Shown here: positions 13,281 through 17,029 of the stretch, in pieces | Layout of the letters: each line of letters starts with the position of its first letter | Numbering within the stretch: position 1 is the first letter of the stretch | Assembly (NCBI GenBank): GCA_013003335.1 | Contig: JABDJT010000295.1 | Span: 1 to 17,029 of the forward strand | DNA: 17,029 bases | Reading direction: 5' to 3' | Source: Verrucomicrobiales bacterium | Lineage (GTDB): Bacteria; Verrucomicrobiota; Verrucomicrobiia; Verrucomicrobiales; DEV007 | Program-made: the position numbers and the translations under genes | The notes under the pieces: generated by a model | What the model saw: the letters and a program-made list of their open reading frames with translations, nothing else | The model's database searches: none | Told to the model about the DNA's origin: nothing

Positions 13281-13325
13281 ACGAACGAACAGGATTTGTT
13301 CGGCAAACCACCCCTGTTCGTTCGT
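13281..13325. repeat. 45-bp dyad element, copy C, possible trmD terminator hairpin
   Basis: Arms 13281-13300 and 13306-13325 flank CGGCA; 17 of 20 positions pair, with 13 consecutive outer pairs (ACGAACGAACAGG with CCTGTTCGTTCGT). This is the most perfect hairpin of the three copies. It starts two bases after the trmD stop and ends 42 bp before the next gene. There is no T-tract, so intrinsic termination is uncertain. Confidence 0.7.
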
Positions 13326-13367
13326 TCCCGTCGTTGACGCTCCTGTTTCCCCGTGGTGAAATCCGGA

Positions 13368-16300
13368 ATGCGAGCAATTTTTGCCCTTCTCATTTTCGCC
13401 CTGTTTTCAATCCCGGCTATTTCGCAGGATGAACCGAAGCAATGGCAGGTCTACGACGGCTATGCACCGGATGGCTACGGACGACACTTGGTTTTCGTAT
13501 CGGGTGATGAAGAATACCGGTCGGAGGAAGCTCTGTCGCAGTTGGCGAAAATCATGGCGGTTCGGCACGGGTTCAAGTGCACGGTTTTGTATGCGCAGGA
13601 TCCTGAAAAACCGGGCTTCGTGAATCCACAGGTGTTGAATCACATCCCCGGACTGGAGGCGCTGGAAACGGCGGATTTGATGGTGATCGCGACTCGATTT
13701 CGGGCGTTGCCGGATGACCAGATGGATAAAATCGAGGCCTACCTGATGAGCGGCCGGCCTGTTGTCGGACTGCGAACGGCGAACCACGGTTTCCGGTTTC
13801 CGGAGGACTCAAAGTGGCACCATTGGTCGTGGAAATATGAAGGGGAAAAGAAGGCCTGGCACCAGGGATTCGGCGGGCTGGTTTTAGGAAGCTGGTTTTT
13901 CTCTCACCATGGTTGGCATGGGAAAGAGAGCACGCGCGGGATACCGGAAAAGGGAGCGCGGAAGCACGAAATCCTGCGCGGGATTGAACCGGAATCTGTC
14001 TGGGGTGCGACGGATGTCTACGGCGTGAAAGAGCCGATTCCGGGCGACGATGTGCAGATTCTGCTTCGCGGACAGGTGCTGACGGGCATGGAAATGGATT
14101 CGGAACCGCTCGGGCCGGGGCCGTATGAAAAGGCGCCGGATTACATCAGGGAAGGATCGAACGATAAGAACAAGCCGATGCAGGCGCTGGCCTGGACGAA
14201 GAGCTATCAGATCCCCAACGGGCGGAAGGGCCGCGTTTTTTCCACCACGCTCGGGGCGTCGCAGGACCTCGCAGCAGAGGGAACGCGCCGCCTGCTGGCG
14301 AACGGGATTTTCTGGTGCCTGGGGATGGCTGTTCCGCAGGAAACCAATGTGGAAATTGTCGATGAATTTGAGCCTTCGCCATTCAAAACGCACAAGCGGG
14401 AATACTGGGAGGAACGAAAATTGAAGGTATCGGATTTCGATTTGAAAACGCCGTTTTACCCGGAAAACACGGGTTGGAAAACCCGTGCTGCGGAGCTTGC
14501 GGAAACGGGATACGAGTTCGCGACGCATCCGGTAAATCAATACCGGCCCTACAACTGGTATGCCGATCAGGCGGCATCTTTTCTGCGATCGAACGAAGAA
14601 CTGCCGTCGCTGCTGCCGCATTTTCCCGACCTCGACGGAGGTATCCAGGGCCACTGGGGCGTCTTTCACAAGAACAGCTACAAGGACCGCCGATACAATT
14701 TGGCAGAACGCGGATCGACAGCTTCGGGAATTTTTCGGGCCGGAAAAATGACTCTGCCCCGGGCGATTGCGGTGAGTCTCGCGCCGGATTTTCACTGCGC
14801 GTTTGATCCAGTCACGATGCGCTACACGCACATCTGGAAAGGCGATTTTCTGAATTTCCCTTCGAATCGATGGGGCATCGGCGGTGGATTTTCTCCGGGT
14901 GGAAAAATCATCTACGAAAATCCGTCGAAGTTCGGCTGGTTTTTGCCGGAGCTGGAAAAAGAGAAACCGGACGTTCAGTTCCTCGGTCATTTCAAGATCG
15001 GGGAGAAAACGATTTTCCGCTTCGTGGTCGAAGGACACGAAGTTTGGAGTTCTCCATCAGCAAAGAAAAACGGGGACGGGAATTGGGAGTTTGTCCAGGA
15101 AATCGAATATTCGAGAGTCGTGCCCGATGTCACTTTCGCGAGCGCGAATCCGGGCGGGATGTTTGTCGGGCCGAAGTTGCGGGAACTGGCCCTGGCTGGC
15201 GGCGAACCGCGTTATGCGGACAAATCGATCACACTTGCCGGCAAAGTCGGCCAACCGATCCCGAATTCGCCCTTCGCAATCGATCGCATCCCCGTTCCGC
15301 TGCACAACGATTTCGGATCGGTCATGCTGCTGAGTGGGCTGGATTTTTTCGAAAACGGAGACGCGGCGGTCTGCACAATGATGGGCGACGTCTGGCGGGT
15401 CTCGGGCCTCGATGCGGAATTGAAAAACGTGACGTGGACGCGAATCGCGAAAGGGCTGAACCAGGCGCTCGGGCTGTCGATTCATGGCGATACGATCTAC
15501 GTGATCGGTCGCGATCGCATCTCGCGGTTGCACGATTTGAACGGCGACGGAGAGATCGATTTTTACGAAAACTTTTGCGATGACTTTCCGGCCTCGACCG
15601 GCGGCCACGATTTTTACGTCGGTTTGCAGCGCGATTCGAACGGCTATTTTTACTTCGTGGCAGCGAATTCCGGCGTGGTAAAAGTCGCGCCGGACGGGAG
15701 TTCGGCCGAGATCATCGCGGATGGATTGCGAAACACGAACGGTATCGGGGTGCGGGTCGACGGACTCGTCGTGACGTCCACCAACGAAGGCGACTGGACA
15801 CCTGCATCAGCCATCATGGAAGTGCGGGACGGCGATTTTTACGGTCGCGGAGCAAAAAAAGACGGCGAACCGATCGCACCCGCGATGGCCTACATCCCCC
15901 GCGGAATCGACAATTCCAGCGGCGGCCAGATTTTCTGCACTTCGGAAATATGGGGGCCATTGAAAGATCAACTGCTACACTTTTCCTTCGGGAACGGCCT
16001 GTGGATGATGTGTCTTCGCGACGAAAAAGATGGCGCGCGAACCCAGGGAGCCATCGTTCCCTTTCCCGGTGACTTCGAATCGGGCGCGCATCGAGGACGG
16101 TTCAATCCGAAGGACGGACAACTTTATGTGGTGGGCGCAGATGGCTGGGGAAATTACGCGATCACCGACGGCAGCTTCGCCCGCGTTCGATTCAACCCCG
16201 ATGCGGAATTCACCTACCCGACCGGCTGGAAGGCTCACAAAAACGGCATCCGCCTCAATTTTGCGACTGCGATCGATCCCGAATCGGTGAAGCCGGAGAA

Positions 16301-17029
16301 TTTTCTCTGTCAGCAATGGAATTACCAATACGGCCCGCATTACGGCTCCCTCGAATTTTCCCTGAAGGCCCGCGAAACCCCCGGCCACGATCCTGTCACC
16401 GTGAAGTCCGCCCACGTTTTGGACGGAGGAAAATCGGTCTTTCTCGAAATGCCGAGCCTCACGCCGTCAATGCAATTTCACATTTACGGCGAGGCGAAAA
16501 CCGCTTCCGGCGCGGACTTCAAAGTGAACCTGTTCCCGACCCTGCTCCGGCTCGATGACGACTTTTCAAAGTTCGACGGCTATTCCGCCAGCAGCCCTGA
16601 CAAAGTCACCAAATTGGACCTCCCCGTTCGCTGGCCGGTACCATTCAAGCCGAAAGTTCCGAACGGCAAGCCCGGCAGTTTGCGCCATATTGAAGCAATC
16701 AGCGGCCTGCGTTTTTCCGAAAAAGAAATTCACGCGAAGCCCGGCGAGCGGATCACGATCCGCTTCAAGAACAAGGATTCCATTCCGCACAATTTTGTTC
16801 TCTGCAAACCCGGCACTTTTCAAACCGTCGGTCAGGCCTCGAACGAGATGCTGTCGAACCCGAAAATTGCCGAACTTCACTATGTTCCCGAAACAGACGA
16901 CGTCCTCCACTTCACCCCAATGCTCTACACCAATCAGCAACACGAACTCCACATCGCCGCGCCGACGGAACCGGGGACTTATCCCTACATTTGCACCTTC
17001 CCCGGCCACTGGGCGGTGATGAAGGGGGA
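13368..17029 (+). CDS. Large secreted ThuA / beta-propeller / azurin-like fusion protein (3' end outside window)
   Basis: The frame is open from ATG 13368 to the window end: 1,220 codons without a stop. Order: signal peptide 1-19 (MRAIFALLIFALFSIPAIS); ThuA-like domain about 37-320 (RHLVFVSGDEEYRSEE, VVGLRTANHGF, GRVFSTTLGASQD); a region resembling DUF6797 about 345-640 (HWGVFHKNSYKDRRYNL, VTMRYTHIWKGDFLNF); a propeller like the Pirellula/Verrucomicrobium dehydrogenase domain about 645-945; an Ig-like segment about 955-1070 (GIRLNFATAIDPESVKPENF); and an azurin-like domain from about 1100. The last has PHNFVL (His1141) and CTFPGHWAVMKG (Cys1209, His1214, Met1218), the C-x4-H-x3-M spacing of azurin. 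In azurins the chain ends soon after this motif, so the stop is probably just beyond the window. It is probably a periplasmic or surface oxidoreductase with a copper electron acceptor; the substrate is unknown. No clear Shine-Dalgarno; the signal peptide supports the start. Confidence 0.88.
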   Translation, partial: MRAIFALLIFALFSIPAISQDEPKQWQVYDGYAPDGYGRHLVFVSGDEEYRSEEALSQLAKIMAVRHGFKCTVLYAQDPEKPGFVNPQVLNHIPGLEALETADLMVIATRFRALPDDQMDKIEAYLMSGRPVVGLRTANHGFRFPEDSKWHHWSWKYEGEKKAWHQGFGGLVLGSWFFSHHGWHGKESTRGIPEKGARKHEILRGIEPESVWGATDVYGVKEPIPGDDVQILLRGQVLTGMEMDSEPLGPGPYEKAPDYIREGSNDKNKPMQALAWTKSYQIPNGRKGRVFSTTLGASQDLAAEGTRRLLANGIFWCLGMAVPQETNVEIVDEFEPSPFKTHKREYWEERKLKVSDFDLKTPFYPENTGWKTRAAELAETGYEFATHPVNQYRPYNWYADQAASFLRSNEELPSLLPHFPDLDGGIQGHWGVFHKNSYKDRRYNLAERGSTASGIFRAGKMTLPRAIAVSLAPDFHCAFDPVTMRYTHIWKGDFLNFPSNRWGIGGGFSPGGKIIYENPSKFGWFLPELEKEKPDVQFLGHFKIGEKTIFRFVVEGHEVWSSPSAKKNGDGNWEFVQEIEYSRVVPDVTFASANPGGMFVGPKLRELALAGGEPRYADKSITLAGKVGQPIPNSPFAIDRIPVPLHNDFGSVMLLSGLDFFENGDAAVCTMMGDVWRVSGLDAELKNVTWTRIAKGLNQALGLSIHGDTIYVIGRDRISRLHDLNGDGEIDFYENFCDDFPASTGGHDFYVGLQRDSNGYFYFVAANSGVVKVAPDGSSAEIIADGLRNTNGIGVRVDGLVVTSTNEGDWTPASAIMEVRDGDFYGRGAKKDGEPIAPAMAYIPRGIDNSSGGQIFCTSEIWGPLKDQLLHFSFGNGLWMMCLRDEKDGARTQGAIVPFPGDFESGAHRGRFNPKDGQLYVVGADGWGNYAITDGSFARVRFNPDAEFTYPTGWKAHKNGIRLNFATAIDPESVKPENFLCQQWNYQYGPHYGSLEFSLKARETPGHDPVTVKSAHVLDGGKSVFLEMPSLTPSMQFHIYGEAKTASGADFKVNLFPTLLRLDDDFSKFDGYSASSPDKVTKLDLPVRWPVPFKPKVPNGKPGSLRHIEAISGLRFSEKEIHAKPGERITIRFKNKDSIPHNFVLCKPGTFQTVGQASNEMLSNPKIAELHYVPETDDVLHFTPMLYTNQQHELHIAAPTEPGTYPYICTFPGHWAVMKG
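15534..15569 (+). other. EF-hand-type calcium-binding loop within the propeller
   Basis: Residues 723-734 of the large fusion read DLNGDGEIDFYE, with Asp1, Asn3, Asp5, Asp9 and Glu12 of the canonical 12-residue loop. Related propeller proteins of these phyla often carry DxDGDG loops, so it probably holds a structural calcium. Confidence 0.6.

Noticed and set aside
8656..13325. Reading the three 45-bp copies as a CRISPR array
   Set aside because: The copies are kilobases apart with genes between them and are not identical. No cas gene is present.
13884..15038. A 384-codon minus-strand frame opposite the large fusion gene
   Set aside because: The plus-strand frame is continuous with ThuA-like and later domains throughout this stretch. 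The antisense product is low in recognisable features.
13368..17029. Possible frameshift or gene boundary inside the very long final frame
   Set aside because: Codon-by-codon reading found no stop, and recognisable domain text continues in one frame from ThuA-like to azurin-like, so a single gene is the simplest reading.

Overview
The window looks like chromosomal DNA from a GC-rich bacterium of the Planctomycetota/Verrucomicrobiota group, more likely Verrucomicrobiota. The evidence is the mix of families: a formylglycine sulfatase, a MocA-type oxidoreductase, a secreted two-domain acetyl-xylan-esterase-like protein, a ceramidase-like protein, a C-terminal haem domain of the Pirellula/Verrucomicrobium type, and a ThuA/propeller fusion. 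The phylum is an inference from these families and from the LTNGT loop of TrmD; no rRNA is present. Every gap between genes is shorter than 200 bp, and no tRNA, rRNA, CRISPR array or transposase was seen.

Layout. Bases 1-377 hold the 3' end of a MocA-family oxidoreductase (+). It converges on a sulfatase (-) that is followed, in the same frame, by what looks like the last ~60 codons of a membrane transporter. A PPP-type phosphoesterase and a secreted double alpha/beta hydrolase follow on the + strand (2141-4921). A gap with overlapping inverted repeats (4922-4987) separates them from a five-gene minus-strand run. In transcription order this run is a PanB-like protein, a ceramidase-like protein and an RraA-like protein, then a secreted PQQ-type sugar dehydrogenase fused to three haem motifs, and an SMP-30 lactonase. 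On the + strand, a secreted C39-like cysteine peptidase overlaps trmD. Last comes a very large secreted protein, running off the window at >1,220 residues, with a ThuA-like domain, a middle region of unknown function, a beta-propeller, an Ig-like segment and an azurin-like copper domain.

How the genes may work together. Most products carry signal peptides and fit catabolism of sulfated or acetylated carbohydrates at the cell surface or in the periplasm: sulfatase, esterase, sugar dehydrogenase and lactonase. The dehydrogenase/lactonase pair fits a sugar -> aldonolactone -> aldonate sequence. The tri-haem dehydrogenase and the azurin-like protein could share an electron-transfer route; this is inference.

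The most unusual points are: (1) three copies of a 45-bp element, each with two 20-nt arms around a 5-nt centre, all between genes; (2) a PanB relative that keeps the catalytic Glu but appears to lack all three Mg ligands; (3) the ThuA-propeller-azurin fusion; (4) a tandem esterase with an inactive second domain; (5) an apparent transporter tail directly behind the sulfatase.
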